Assembly: GCA_947468665.1 (NCBI GenBank)
Contig: CANILH010000011.1
Coordinates: 1-59,694 of the forward strand
From: Oligoflexales bacterium
GTDB lineage: Bacteria; Bdellovibrionota_B; Oligoflexia; Oligoflexales; RGVZ01
Length of the DNA stretch: 59,694 nt
Direction: 5' to 3'
The notes under the pieces: model-generated
The model's input: the letters and a program-made list of their open reading frames with translations, nothing else
Database searches by the model: none
What the model was told of the DNA's origin: nothing
Shown here: positions 17,893 through 27,712 of the stretch, piece by piece
How the letters are laid out: each line of letters opens with the position of its first letter
Position numbering within the stretch: position 1 is the stretch's first letter
Position numbers and translations under genes: made by a program

Positions 17893-18622
17893 TACTAATC
17901 ACCCACTCGACAACATAGTCATTGATTCCCGTAAGCCTCATTGAGACGGAGTCACCCTTCCGTTCGCGACAAATCGTGGCAGCGCGCTTGAATAGCCCCA
18001 TGACTCCACCCCATGTTAACACGGCGCAGCTTTTAATGTCACTGGAGTGAAATCCATCGGCGACTTTACGCAATGAAATGTCGACATCTACACGACGAAG
18101 GGAGTCGGCACCGCTCAACTCAATAGACGCTGGACCTTTCTCCGTAACAGTAAGCGACGATAGCCAGGATGATGGCCAGACTCCAGACAGCACGCATCCT
18201 ATCTCGTCCGATTTCAGCGGAATATCATGGCCGTCTACTGACAACGACCCCCGGGGGCTCTCCCCAATTCGCAAATCTCCTGCACCAGAAACTGACCAAG
18301 TGTTTTCGTCACGTTTAACCTCAAGCAGGGAATCACCAAGAGGTCCGTTAAATTGTATCTCCGCTTTTTTTTCGCTCTCGAATGACCAGACTACGTTTGA
18401 TGCGAACACGCTACCTCCAAGCCGAGTGATACGAAGTGACGCTTCGCGGTCGATCGGGGAGCAGGCGCTAAATAATGGCTGGAAGATCACCGGAATTGAA
18501 ACGGGCGGGTGCCGCGGCGACATGGTCACGCATGATAACGTCAAATAATTTAGGGCGGCCATAGTAATTGCCCTTGAACGCGACAACGATGTTACCTGAA
18601 GTCGGACATCCACATCAGCCAC
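17882..18622 (-). CDS. LolB-like lipoprotein-insertion protein (tentative)
   Basis: The 246-residue product overlaps the TPR lipoprotein gene by eight bases. A segment of beta-rich sequence (SFESEKKAEIQFNGPLGDSL, followed by a D..TWSVSG turn and a CVLSGVWP helix) resembles the LolB/DUF4292 lipid-binding half-barrel, and LolB genes are often found next to TPR proteins. A possible lipobox (PLFSAC, Cys at about residue 54) would make the true start later than 18622, but no convincing hydrophobic signal stands before it. If right, it would place lipoproteins in the outer membrane. The call is tentative; the reading frame itself is well supported by its overlaps. Confidence 0.5.
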   Translation of the reverse strand: MADVDVRLQVTSLSRSRAITMAALNYLTLSCVTMSPRHPPVSIPVIFQPLFSACSPIDREASLRITRLGGSVFASNVVWSFESEKKAEIQFNGPLGDSLLEVKRDENTWSVSGAGDLRIGESPRGSLSVDGHDIPLKSDEIGCVLSGVWPSSWLSSLTVTEKGPASIELSGADSLRRVDVDISLRKVADGFHSSDIKSCAVLTWGGVMGLFKRAATICRERKGDSVSMRLTGINDYVVEWVISNEQ

Positions 18623-20441
18623 CAGTCGCCAATTCCGCTTTTAGTGCGTCAAATTTATTTTGCATACGAGTCTGATCTTTGGTGTCGTTTTTACGCTTTA
18701 AGGCTTCTTTGTATTTCTCAAACGCCTTTTTCTTCTCACCAAGCGCGAGCAAAGAATCCGCTAAGTGTTCCCAGATCACTCCCTCCTCTTCCTCCATCCG
18801 AACAGCGGATTCCAGGGTTTCGAGAGCTTTTTTGTACTGTTTTTTCTGATAATAGACCCAGCCCAGTGAGTCAACAAATCCGCCGTTTTCAGGTTGCAGG
18901 GCTAATGCCCGCTGGATCAGCTTCTCAGCCTCATCAAGATCACGTCCCGCATCGGCCAACATATAGCCCAGGAAATTCAGGGCGGACGCGTCCTGCGGGT
19001 TTTTATCGATAACTGCCCGCATGGATTTCTCGGCCGAGCTATAATCACCTGCTCGCTCCTGATAGGCACCCTTGGTAAACAACAATTTTTGGTTATCGGG
19101 AAACTTCTCGATCGCTTTCTCAACAACACTTACTGCCTCGACTGGTTTACCGTCAGCGGCCAGGATTTCCGCCCAGATAACAAATCCGGACGATTCCGCG
19201 TCAGCGCGCTCTGTCAGTGCCTTAGCCACACTGAGTGCCTCAGATATCTTACCGGTCTCTTTAAGTAGGAGTGCTTGCTGTCTCATAGCATCTGACTTAA
19301 GAGTGGACTCGTCTTGAATCTTCGCGAAACGGGCAATACCCTCAGGATTTCGACCTACTTTAATGAGCGCGACAGCGGTCATAAATAGCACTCTGTCTGA
19401 CTCCGGCATTTCAGCCTCAAGTGCAAGTGACACTTTAAGCGCGTCTTCATTACGCCCCAGTTCCCACAAGATGATCACCTTCTGCATTTTCAGGCCAGGA
19501 ACCTCGTCCTTGCTGTTCTCAATCATATCGTCAAGAAGACTTAAGGCGGTTGAGAGATTCCCGAGCTCTTTATAAAGCGAGACCATGCGGGCCACAAGCT
19601 CCTGATTGCCTGGGTTGAACCGGTAGAGCTGCTCATACAACTTAACCGCTTCCTTGCCACGCTTATTGAGATCAAGTGTCAACGCGTAAATCAGCGCGAG
19701 CTCCGGATTATTCTCCTGAATTTCCCAGGCTCGTCTGGCGGGATCCAATGCCTCCTTAACCCGTTTCGCTCCGATCAAGAGCCGACTAAGCATCGTCCAA
19801 CCCTGGGCACTGTTTGGGAGCGTTTTGACCATGCTTCGAGCCACGGCTATGGCATCACTCACCTTCCCCTGAATCTGCAGCCCTTTTACCAAAGCCACAT
19901 ACGCATCCTCAAGATGGGGCTCCAGCTCAATCGCCTTTCGCAGCTGAAGGGCGCCTTCTTTCATGTCACCAGTCATAAATAGCGCCTGGCCATACATGAG
20001 ACGAAGATTGGCATCGAGAGGATAAAGCAGAGCCATCCGCCGAGCCTCGGTGAGGCCTTCCTGACTTTTGGGGCTAACCAAAAGCTTCGAGCGAACCAGC
20101 TGGGCCCCGCTGTAAGAGTTCGGATCTAAATTGTAGGAGGACTCAAAATGATTCTCCGCTCCCTGAAAGTCACCTGCGTGCAGAAGTTTTTCGGCCACTA
20201 AAAATTGATACATAGCATTCGCGCGCCGGCTTGCGGGAGACCACATGGTCGCCGGATCGGATGAGGGATCCATCGCTGACCCGCCATCTTCCATCCCAGG
20301 GTCAGAGGAATCTGATTTTCCTCCGTCAATGGATTTGCCATCCAAAACATCCCCATGCTTCCGTGGCGATACGGTTCTGCATCCGGAAGAGACAGTCAAA
20401 ACCAGAAGTAAATAAATTTTGTTGACGCTATTCGGTCTCAT
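18615..20441 (-). CDS. Large TPR-repeat lipoprotein
   Basis: The 608-residue protein starts with a lipoprotein signal peptide (lipobox VSSGC, Cys21), then an acidic, disordered Asp/Ser/Gly-rich stretch to about residue 65, then a long array of tetratricopeptide repeats to the end. Examples are EAYVALVKGLQIQGK-type units and a final SLGWVYYQKKQYKKALETLE. Such proteins act as scaffolds; in this operon an envelope role is likely but no specific partner is visible. It begins 38 bases after truA and overlaps the LolB-like gene. Confidence 0.88.
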   Translation of the reverse strand: MRPNSVNKIYLLLVLTVSSGCRTVSPRKHGDVLDGKSIDGGKSDSSDPGMEDGGSAMDPSSDPATMWSPASRRANAMYQFLVAEKLLHAGDFQGAENHFESSYNLDPNSYSGAQLVRSKLLVSPKSQEGLTEARRMALLYPLDANLRLMYGQALFMTGDMKEGALQLRKAIELEPHLEDAYVALVKGLQIQGKVSDAIAVARSMVKTLPNSAQGWTMLSRLLIGAKRVKEALDPARRAWEIQENNPELALIYALTLDLNKRGKEAVKLYEQLYRFNPGNQELVARMVSLYKELGNLSTALSLLDDMIENSKDEVPGLKMQKVIILWELGRNEDALKVSLALEAEMPESDRVLFMTAVALIKVGRNPEGIARFAKIQDESTLKSDAMRQQALLLKETGKISEALSVAKALTERADAESSGFVIWAEILAADGKPVEAVSVVEKAIEKFPDNQKLLFTKGAYQERAGDYSSAEKSMRAVIDKNPQDASALNFLGYMLADAGRDLDEAEKLIQRALALQPENGGFVDSLGWVYYQKKQYKKALETLESAVRMEEEEGVIWEHLADSLLALGEKKKAFEKYKEALKRKNDTKDQTRMQNKFDALKAELATGG

Positions 20442-20479
20442 AACTGTCAGTCCGCCATCGCGCCCTGGATGCGCTCACG

Positions 20480-21298
20480 TTAAATCCAATCACCAGACAA
20501 TGATAAATTATACCCGTTTCTTGCTTGTTCGAGCAAAGACGAAACGGTTAAATCATCACCATAAAACACTTTGACCAGACAAAGCCCATTAGCGGGAGCC
20601 GTCGCGGGGGCCAGCTTACGGTCTTTCGCGTCTAAAATCCCGCGGACAGACTGTTCGGAAAGCTTTCCGCGTCCAACCGCCACCAAGAGGCCTACTATAT
20701 TTCGTACCATTTGCTTCAAAAAACCATCTCCTAGAACCCAGACCTCAAGCATGGTGCCACGATCCGACAAAACAATCTCCCGCACGCGACGGATCTTGGA
20801 CTTAGCCGAGCTGTCCATCGCGCAGAAGCTCGTAAAGTCATGGGTGCCAATCATATGCCTGGCGGCGCTGGTCATCGCTGGCACATCCAGGGGTGACGTC
20901 AAACGCCATGCGTATGGCGACATAAAAGGGCTTTCCCCGGCGGATTTCCAGATTCGGTATCGGTATACCTTGCCGGTACTGTTAAATATTGGATGGAACG
21001 TATCTGGAGCGACGCGGGCATTAATAACCCTTACATCGGGCGACAACAACGCGTTAAGCGCTTTTACAATTCGGTAGTTATCAAGTCCTGCGGTACTCCT
21101 AAACGTCACAACCTGATGTTCCGCATGCACACCTGTGTCAGTTCGACTGGCGGTGGTTACACGTACCGGATGACGGCAAAACGTCGCCAATGCCTTCTCA
21201 AGGTGATCTTGAATCCCCATACCGCTGGGCTGACTTTGAAATCCATGATAACGCTCACCAATATAAGTCAGATCCAATCGGTAAAGCGCCTGAGGCAA
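20480..21298 (-). CDS. truA: tRNA pseudouridine synthase A
   Basis: TruA isomerises uridines 38-40 in the anticodon arm of tRNAs. The conserved core is obvious: YRLDLTYIGERYHGFQSQ, the catalytic Asp in TASRTDTGVHAEHQVV, HDFTSFCAM and the FLKQMVRNIVGLL helix. The frame is open up to a TTG at 21367, but that start would overlap the upstream gene and add an odd QPDQADQPD tail encoded by a palindrome. The family normally starts just before YRLDLTY, so I chose the TTG at 21298 (272 residues). No strong ribosome site distinguishes the two, so the start is uncertain. Confidence 0.9.
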   Translation of the reverse strand: MPQALYRLDLTYIGERYHGFQSQPSGMGIQDHLEKALATFCRHPVRVTTASRTDTGVHAEHQVVTFRSTAGLDNYRIVKALNALLSPDVRVINARVAPDTFHPIFNSTGKVYRYRIWKSAGESPFMSPYAWRLTSPLDVPAMTSAARHMIGTHDFTSFCAMDSSAKSKIRRVREIVLSDRGTMLEVWVLGDGFLKQMVRNIVGLLVAVGRGKLSEQSVRGILDAKDRKLAPATAPANGLCLVKVFYGDDLTVSSLLEQARNGYNLSLSGDWI

Positions 21299-21317
21299 TA
21301 TTTCCGTCTTATCAGGC

Positions 21318-21341
21318 TGATCAGCCTGATCAGGCTGATCA
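21318..21341. repeat. 24-bp perfect palindrome at a gene junction
   Basis: The 24 bases read identically on both strands and contain three TGATCA palindromes separated by GCC/GGC. On the minus strand the palindrome begins with the TGA stop codon of the outer-membrane protein gene (21341-21339) and ends about 20 bases before the likely truA start. It could form a hairpin between two genes of the operon or be a protein-binding site. No U-run follows, so it is not a simple terminator. Confidence 0.85.
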
Positions 21342-22442
21342 TTTGACCGTTTCAAATGTAAATCCAATTCCCATTACATTTCGGCCAAATGACAGGCCCT
21401 GCGTAGACGTAGACTTCACGGTTTCCATAAAACCGGTCAGATAAACATAACCAATACCCATGGTGTCGACCATCGAACGTACGGATCGCTCATCAATAGT
21501 ATTCAAAAGCACATGCGCTGATAAACCGGTACTCACCGCGGTTTTACGCCCGGTGTTCGTATAAACCCGTGTCGAAGTATCAGTTGCAGTCGCCAGATTT
21601 ATGGAGGCTGCCGCCGTGTTGTCACGTGTTTCCTGCCACCATCCGTACTCCCCGGCGGTCCAGAAATCCAAAACCAGCCACTTTTTGCTGAATGGCGACA
21701 TTTGAATTTTGCCACCCAATTGAATTGGGATAAAAAGCAATGTTGTTTTACTATTGTCATCCACGGTCAGCGTGTCGCAGTTAACAGTCGTACTGCCGCT
21801 TGTGACGCCTTTTACTGCTTTGCCACGAACTGAGTACATACCCATTCGCATCATGACGCCTGGATTAACCCACCAATCCAACGGAAACCAGTCGCTACCC
21901 ATAGAGAAATGAGTAGTGGGCTTACCGTACAATCTATCGTAGCACTTTTGCCCCTCATTAAAGACCGGCTTGTTCATGGCCAGCTGAATCTTATGACGCC
22001 CGAATATTCGGCCACCGTAAGTGCCCTTAATAGTAGAGTCCGTCGTGATTACGGCCTCTTTTTCCTTTGGCTCCTCGGTTTTGGCATTAACAAGAGGAGT
22101 CTCAGGGAGCGCAGGCTCAGCGTCTACGGTCTCCTGGGTTGTCGTCTCTTGCTGTATTGTTTCTTGTTCTTTGGCTGTATCAACTGGCTTTTCAGCGGGG
22201 GACTGGTCTGCGGTGTTTTCAACCGCGGGCTCCGCCACGGGGCTTTCAACCGCGGGAGCGGGAGGCTCAGGAGACTTAACAGCGTTCGCCGCGGAGGCAG
22301 CCTCAACGCCTGATCCATCAAGTGTGGAGTCCTCCACCTGACTAAGACCTTCATCTTCGCCTGAGTCTTGACTCAACGCTGGCGAAGAAAAGAGCGCAGC
22401 AAGCGCGAACGCATACATTGGGTAAACTTTAAATAAGCTCAT
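21339..22442 (-). CDS. Secreted protein with Pro/Glu-rich segment, probable outer-membrane beta-barrel
   Basis: The start at ATG 22442 is set by GATGGAGG seven bases upstream and gives a 367-residue protein with a signal peptide (FKVYPMYAFALAALFSSPAL, cleavage near LSQ). Residues about 30-130 are low-complexity and rich in Pro, Glu, Ala and Val. The remainder has alternating hydrophobic strands with aromatic residues and ends in FGRNVMGIGFTFETVK, as in many outer-membrane barrels. No family was recognised. It lies 16 bases after asd in the envelope operon. The Pro/Glu part may span the periplasm or contact peptidoglycan. Confidence 0.7.
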   Translation of the reverse strand: MSLFKVYPMYAFALAALFSSPALSQDSGEDEGLSQVEDSTLDGSGVEAASAANAVKSPEPPAPAVESPVAEPAVENTADQSPAEKPVDTAKEQETIQQETTTQETVDAEPALPETPLVNAKTEEPKEKEAVITTDSTIKGTYGGRIFGRHKIQLAMNKPVFNEGQKCYDRLYGKPTTHFSMGSDWFPLDWWVNPGVMMRMGMYSVRGKAVKGVTSGSTTVNCDTLTVDDNSKTTLLFIPIQLGGKIQMSPFSKKWLVLDFWTAGEYGWWQETRDNTAAASINLATATDTSTRVYTNTGRKTAVSTGLSAHVLLNTIDERSVRSMVDTMGIGYVYLTGFMETVKSTSTQGLSFGRNVMGIGFTFETVK

Positions 22443-22458
22443 AATCAGCCTCCATCTA

Positions 22459-23466
22459 TCAATGGTAACTGATTGCCTCAAGAATTTGAACTGCGTTGGT
22501 CGCCGCTCCCTTTTTTAGGTTGTCAGCGACAACCCAAAATTGAAGCCAATCACTTGAAGGGTGATCAATGGGAGTCCTGACACGGGCAACATGCACGCTT
22601 CGATCCCCGGCAATCGCCCTTGGTGTGGGAAACTTAGCGTGATCATCCTCCAGATGCATTGTAATACCGGCAAAAGACGACATCACACTGATAGCTTCCT
22701 TACGGGTAACCTTGCGCGAGAGCCTAACACTGACGGACTCGCTGTGGCAGTGATATACCGGCACCCTTACTGTTGTGGCCATGACCTCAAGCTGGGGCTT
22801 TCCAAAAATTTTTCTTGTTTCGCGAATCATCTTCTCTTCCTCGAAACAATGCCCCGCACCGTCCAGCACATCGATCGCCGGTAACACGTTAAAAGCAATC
22901 GGCTGAGCGTAAGCCTGGGGCTTGACGTCCCCGAACTTAAAGGAAGACTCAATCTGGCCCGAAAGCTCTTTTATTCCCTTTTGTCCGGTCCCCGACACCG
23001 ACTGATATGTCGACACCTGCACATGCTCAATTCCAAACGCGTCAAGCAAAGGCTTTAACGCGACAACCATCTGTATGGTTGAGCAATTCGGGTTGGCGAT
23101 AATGGAGCCCTTCGCAAGTCCTTTTAGAACCGCCGCGTTAACCTCGGGAACAACCAGAGGCACGCCGTCAACCATCCGCCAAGCAGAACTGTTATCGATA
23201 ACTGTCACGCCCAACTCGCAGATCGCTCTGGCATTTTGTCCCGAAAAAGCACCGCCAGCGCTCATCAGGCAATAGTCAAACCCACGCAGTGAGTCTAGCC
23301 GATAAGCCTTGACCTCCTGGGACTTTCCGCGAAATGTGAGCATCTCTCCGGCGCTTCGCTGCGACGCGAAGAGACCTACTTCGATGTCTTTAATCGCCGA
23401 GTCCTCGAGGTCAGAAATCATCTCCCGGCCAACAGCGCCCGTCGCGCCTATTATTGCTACTTTCAT
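22459..23466 (-). CDS. asd: Aspartate-semialdehyde dehydrogenase
   Basis: Asd reduces aspartyl phosphate to aspartate semialdehyde with NADPH, feeding lysine/diaminopimelate, threonine and methionine synthesis. The 335-residue protein has the NADP-binding GATGAVG at 8-14, the catalytic Cys128 in NPNCSTIQ, the YQSVSGTG motif and the conserved HCHSESV segment near the C-terminal catalytic His. Its start ATG shares one base with the pssA stop codon. Its position among envelope genes fits its role in making diaminopimelate for peptidoglycan. Confidence 0.95.
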   Translation of the reverse strand: MKVAIIGATGAVGREMISDLEDSAIKDIEVGLFASQRSAGEMLTFRGKSQEVKAYRLDSLRGFDYCLMSAGGAFSGQNARAICELGVTVIDNSSAWRMVDGVPLVVPEVNAAVLKGLAKGSIIANPNCSTIQMVVALKPLLDAFGIEHVQVSTYQSVSGTGQKGIKELSGQIESSFKFGDVKPQAYAQPIAFNVLPAIDVLDGAGHCFEEEKMIRETRKIFGKPQLEVMATTVRVPVYHCHSESVSVRLSRKVTRKEAISVMSSFAGITMHLEDDHAKFPTPRAIAGDRSVHVARVRTPIDHPSSDWLQFWVVADNLKKGAATNAVQILEAISYH

Positions 23467-24305
23467 TACGGCTCATCCTCCATCGTTGACTCCGCAAAAA
23501 TCTCGTCTTCGTCTGTCAACGTCGTCCAGCCAACAGCCCAGGCGACCGGGCCAGTCAGCACATAAATAAATATAAGTCCGAAGCCAACCAACTCAGGCGC
23601 GTAGGCCACCAGAGAAATCAGCATAACCAGCATTACCAATATCCGAAATGGCTTGACTGACCTGAATTTTAGCGCTTTGTGGGATTTGTAGATGATATTG
23701 CTTACCATCAGCAATGCCAGGATCGGGCTAAGCACAACCAGGAAAATCTTCCGAAAATCGGGATCAATAAACAGGTTGATAAGTGGCGTATCAATCAGCG
23801 TTCCCAACGCGTGCCGTTGGTCCACATCCACCATAAGCGACACAAAACTCGCCACTGTAATGGCTGCCATCGGAATTGGCAGACCCGTGAAATCACCGGA
23901 CGCTTTACCAATCGAACTCAATACATTAAACCGCGCCAGACGAAGGGTGCCGCATGCCATAAACATGAAACACGCGACCCAGCCAATGCGACCCAACTCA
24001 AGCAAACCATATTGATACATCAAAAACGCGGGCGCGACCCCGAATGACACACAATCACAAAGCGAGTCATACTGTACGCCGAACTCACTCGTACCCTTTG
24101 TGAGCCTCGCGACGCGCCCATCCAGAATATCGAAAATTGCGGCCAGGAATATCGCCGCCGCCGCCCAGCCAAACTGCCCGTTGAGACTTTTAATAATCGA
24201 ATAAAATCCAAAAAATAAATTCCCTGTAGTTATCAGGTTAGGAAGAATATAGACGGCACCCCCAAGACGGCGCGGGCGATTTTCCTGAATAACTGGCTGA
24301 CTCAT
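23466..24305 (-). CDS. pssA: CDP-diacylglycerol--serine O-phosphatidyltransferase
   Basis: The 279-residue integral membrane enzyme makes phosphatidylserine, the precursor of phosphatidylethanolamine. It carries the full CDP-alcohol phosphotransferase signature, D62-G63..A66-R67, eight residues, G76...D80...D84, and about six to eight hydrophobic helices. The start [16 protein letters not shown] and the spacing fit the Bacillus-type, membrane-embedded PssA. It uses the product of cdsA, which lies three genes upstream in the same operon. Confidence 0.93.
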   Translation of the reverse strand: MSQPVIQENRPRRLGGAVYILPNLITTGNLFFGFYSIIKSLNGQFGWAAAAIFLAAIFDILDGRVARLTKGTSEFGVQYDSLCDCVSFGVAPAFLMYQYGLLELGRIGWVACFMFMACGTLRLARFNVLSSIGKASGDFTGLPIPMAAITVASFVSLMVDVDQRHALGTLIDTPLINLFIDPDFRKIFLVVLSPILALLMVSNIIYKSHKALKFRSVKPFRILVMLVMLISLVAYAPELVGFGLIFIYVLTGPVAWAVGWTTLTDEDEIFAESTMEDEP

Positions 24306-24348
24306 AATTATTACTACCTCTCAAAAACAACGTTTCACTTGATATATA

Positions 24349-25050
24349 CTACCGCGGCCCGGCTTTTTCCTCGACCGTGGACTTCCTCAGATAAATAGCG
24401 TCAGGTAAAGCTTGTGACCAGCTAATGCCCCCATCCTGACACATTAAATCAGCCATTGCATGAATAGAGTCACGCGCGGCATCCTTGGCGCCAAGCTTAA
24501 CTATGGTTACGTCGTTTAAGGCTCCCGCTTTTGCTGAAAGCATCTCCCAGTCACCGATCATAAACCAACGATTGGGCCAGCCAAATGTGGCATCGTCCAC
24601 CAAGAGATCAACGGGACCCAACGTCGCCACTCCATTCCTGGTCGCGGCAATATACCCACCTGATTTTGTTGATGGAAGGCATAAAACGATATCTACGTCT
24701 TCCCGCCGCGCCAACGACTCCGCCAAAGTTTTAAGCGCGGAAACTCCACACACTTTAGGATGATTGCCCGAATGGCTACCGAGTCCAAATGAAAGGCCAT
24801 AAACATAAGCCAGACCCACTCGGATCCCCGTAAACGAACCGGGGCCCTGAGAAACAATAATGGACGATATATCAGTACTTTCAGCACCGGACTCCTTAAG
24901 CCCGCGCTCAACCATCAGAGGCAGCTGCCGCGCACTGTCAGCGACATCTTCAGTAACAGCGCTAAAAATTAAATCGTGCCGGCCCTCAGTCAGGATTCCG
25001 ACCGCGGCACCATGAACAGACGTATCAATGATCAGCGTCAACCCCGTCAT
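24349..25050 (-). CDS. tsaB: tRNA threonylcarbamoyladenosine biosynthesis protein TsaB
   Basis: TsaB partners TsaD in t6A37 formation on ANN-reading tRNAs. The 233-residue ASKHA-fold protein shows the IIDTSVHGAAVGI start and the strong family motif SQGPGSFTGIRVGLA. It lacks the metal-binding histidines of TsaD, as expected for TsaB. Its start overlaps the rseP stop by four bases (ATGA), showing translational coupling. Confidence 0.9.
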   Translation of the reverse strand: MTGLTLIIDTSVHGAAVGILTEGRHDLIFSAVTEDVADSARQLPLMVERGLKESGAESTDISSIIVSQGPGSFTGIRVGLAYVYGLSFGLGSHSGNHPKVCGVSALKTLAESLARREDVDIVLCLPSTKSGGYIAATRNGVATLGPVDLLVDDATFGWPNRWFMIGDWEMLSAKAGALNDVTIVKLGAKDAARDSIHAMADLMCQDGGISWSQALPDAIYLRKSTVEEKAGPR

Positions 25051-26771
25051 TTATTTCCCATCACACTGCCGATCATCCCAGCCCAAAACCGACTAAGATC
25101 GTTATAAAGAGCGAGAACCACCAGAGACATTACCATGACGAAACCAATCTTCTGAAAGTTCTCAATCGACGCCTCCTCAATCGGAGATCGTTTGAGGCCC
25201 TCGACACCGAGAAGAACTAATTGACCTCCATCGAGGACAGGTATTGGAAACAAATTTACCAAACCAAGATTAATAGAGATGACCGCCATGGTCGCGAGAA
25301 ACGCCATCCATCCAGCCTTAGCTGAGTCACCCGCCACCTTCGCGATCATGAGTGGCCCTCCTAGGGCCTTCACGGGAACAGCACCCGAAATAACCTGCCA
25401 AAGACCCACAACCATCATCGAAGTCTGAGTGTAGGCCTCTTCCACGGCAATGCCGGCAGCGGCTAGCGGATTACTCTCCTGGATTATGGCGGGGTCCGGC
25501 AATGTTGTCTGGCCTAACATGGAAACATCAAGAACATAGGCCGTGACCGCGCCCTCAGGTTGCTGAATCTCAAGCGCCTTAAGAGGCAATTGAATCATTA
25601 CCTCCTTAAAATCCCGAAGCACAAGTAATGTCACATCAGGAGACTTCCAGCCTTCCATAATTTCCTGAAGGCGGAAAATATTTTTAATTGGCTCTTTGTT
25701 CCACTGCAGCAGATGATCGCCTGGCTGCAATAGCCCCATCGCGCCACCACGGGCAACACCAATCGTCAGATGACTGTCAATAGCGCCGAGTCTTGCTGCG
25801 TAAGCTCGTCCAGATTCACTTCCGACCCTGGGCCATTTGCCGACATGAAGTATTAACTCCCGGGCTTCCGCCGCCGCTTTCTCCTTTGAATGTCCCAGCG
25901 AGTCGTCTATGACTGCGACAGGACGCACCGAGACCTTAACCTCGACCACGCCGGCACGGGACCAATCCGCGAATAAATCAAATGTCTCGTGAAGCCCGTG
26001 AAATTTTTTGACCGCGCCACCAGCGTCCACCCACGACTCAAGACGATCTCCCGTTCTCAGGCCATCCACGAATAATTCGGAGTCTCTGGAGGTCAATGTA
26101 ACGACCGCACTCGGATAGGCCAGCGCCACACCCACACGACCGATTTTCGAGATCGAACCAAAAATACTACGTCCAACAACGGCCTCAGGGGTAACCGTGT
26201 TCTCTACTGTCACGCCTTTTCGCTCAACAACGACCTTAAGCGGATTATCAGGGTTTTTTTGAAAAACCCGCTCGATATCTGACCATGATTTAATGGCTGT
26301 GCCGGCGACCTCGACGATTTTATCCCCCGGCATGATACCGCCTTTTTGCGCGCGGCCGCCCTCGATAATATCACCAACGATCGCGGGAGGGCGCTCGAGC
26401 CCATGCATAACCATTCCCCAGAAAATGATGAAGGCCAAAAGAAAATTGGCGAATGGCCCGGCCACGATAATCAAGGCGCGCTTCCATAACGGCGCCTTCC
26501 AATACAAAAGCCCCGTCACATGATCGGGAACATCCTCGTTGCGGGTGCTTCCATAAAATTTAACGTATCCTCCAAGAGGAATCCACCCGATCAAATAGTC
26601 GGTCTGACCCCGACGGAACGCCGCGATCCGGTGCCCGAACCCAATTGAGAACTTCTCAATCGCTACCCCGGCCCAACGCCCCACCAAAAAATGCCCAAGC
26701 TCATGGAACAACACCAAAGAGCCCAGCATGACCAGCATAGCGACTATTGGATGAGAAAAAATATTTTGCAT
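25047..26771 (-). CDS. rseP: RIP site-2 metalloprotease RseP, enlarged
   Basis: This inner-membrane zinc protease cleaves transmembrane substrates such as anti-sigma factors and leftover signal peptides. HELGH at 23-27 lies in the first membrane helix. The third metal ligand is in NLFPIPVLDGGQ near the C-terminus, and PDZ-like sequence (GGIMPGDKIVEVAGTAIKSW) lies between. At 574 residues it exceeds the usual 420-450. The extra length is in the periplasmic PDZ region, where a second half (VARGGAMGLLQPGDHLLQWN) forms another PDZ. It sits between cdsA and tsaB in the envelope operon. Confidence 0.94.
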   Translation of the reverse strand: MQNIFSHPIVAMLVMLGSLVLFHELGHFLVGRWAGVAIEKFSIGFGHRIAAFRRGQTDYLIGWIPLGGYVKFYGSTRNEDVPDHVTGLLYWKAPLWKRALIIVAGPFANFLLAFIIFWGMVMHGLERPPAIVGDIIEGGRAQKGGIMPGDKIVEVAGTAIKSWSDIERVFQKNPDNPLKVVVERKGVTVENTVTPEAVVGRSIFGSISKIGRVGVALAYPSAVVTLTSRDSELFVDGLRTGDRLESWVDAGGAVKKFHGLHETFDLFADWSRAGVVEVKVSVRPVAVIDDSLGHSKEKAAAEARELILHVGKWPRVGSESGRAYAARLGAIDSHLTIGVARGGAMGLLQPGDHLLQWNKEPIKNIFRLQEIMEGWKSPDVTLLVLRDFKEVMIQLPLKALEIQQPEGAVTAYVLDVSMLGQTTLPDPAIIQESNPLAAAGIAVEEAYTQTSMMVVGLWQVISGAVPVKALGGPLMIAKVAGDSAKAGWMAFLATMAVISINLGLVNLFPIPVLDGGQLVLLGVEGLKRSPIEEASIENFQKIGFVMVMSLVVLALYNDLSRFWAGMIGSVMGNK

Positions 26772-26812
26772 GGAAATACTCCTGAACGGCGGACAAATAC
26801 CAACTCAGGCCA

Positions 26813-27712
26813 TCACTCGGCCAACTGAGCCAAGTACAGGATAAACCAAATTACAGGCGCGGCAAACAACACACCGTCGATTCTGTCCAAAAGGCCACCA
26901 TGACCGGGCAACAAGGCGCCCGAGTCCTTCACGCCGGTGAAACGCTTGATTACGGATTCCACCAGATCACCCATTTGTCCGGAAATGCCACCGAAAAATC
27001 CACTCGCAAGAGCGGTCGGCAAGCCGCCCGTCAAATCCGGATAAAACCAAAAATGAAACATAAAAGCGGCTAACATACTCGCCACGAGGCCGGCAACGGC
27101 GCCTTCCCAGGTCTTTTTCGGGCTCTTTTGGGGTGCCATCTTATGCTTGCCAAAAAAACGCCCTCCAAAGTAGCCACCAGTGTCGCCAAACCAGACAATA
27201 GCGAGAACCAGTAGCAGTTGTTTGCCGCCAGGTGCCGCGATGTACAAATCCCAGACCACGAGCCAGGGAAGCCCGGCGTAGACAATTGTTATAATAAATC
27301 CTAAAACCCTGGCCATCTCGGCCTCAATCCCACGAGTGGCAAAGACTCCAGCCAGCATGGTTACGATCAAGCCAAAGACAATTAGTCCGCGCCCGGCAGG
27401 CAAATCATACATCGCCGAGACGAGGAAAATGACGCTCATAACAAAAACACAGAAAAGCGCCAAAATACGGTAATGGGAAGTCCTGCTCGCCGCGATATAG
27501 AGTTCCGCGGTTCCACTCCGGTCATGTCCTATGCGCTGGTAGTTTCGAAGCATCTCATCAAGACGAGGCTGAATCATCATGGACATCTCAAAAACTGACA
27601 GCGCGATCGCCCCCAATAAAAGAGCCGCGACACCCATATGAGGCCCGTCAGTCAATATCCAAAGGAGGGCGGGCAATATCGCGATTGCGGTCAACACACG
27701 CGCTTTCAGCAT
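26813..27712 (-). CDS. cdsA: Phosphatidate cytidylyltransferase
   Basis: CdsA makes CDP-diacylglycerol from phosphatidic acid and CTP, the branch point for phospholipids. The 299-residue polytopic protein carries the CTP_transf_1 signature near the C-terminus ([14 protein letters not shown] followed by [18 protein letters not shown]) and [19 protein letters not shown] in the middle. It overlaps uppS by seven bases. Residues 45-75 form a soluble loop with an amphipathic region, somewhat longer than in E. coli. Confidence 0.95.
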   Translation of the reverse strand: MLKARVLTAIAILPALLWILTDGPHMGVAALLLGAIALSVFEMSMMIQPRLDEMLRNYQRIGHDRSGTAELYIAASRTSHYRILALFCVFVMSVIFLVSAMYDLPAGRGLIVFGLIVTMLAGVFATRGIEAEMARVLGFIITIVYAGLPWLVVWDLYIAAPGGKQLLLVLAIVWFGDTGGYFGGRFFGKHKMAPQKSPKKTWEGAVAGLVASMLAAFMFHFWFYPDLTGGLPTALASGFFGGISGQMGDLVESVIKRFTGVKDSGALLPGHGGLLDRIDGVLFAAPVIWFILYLAQLAE

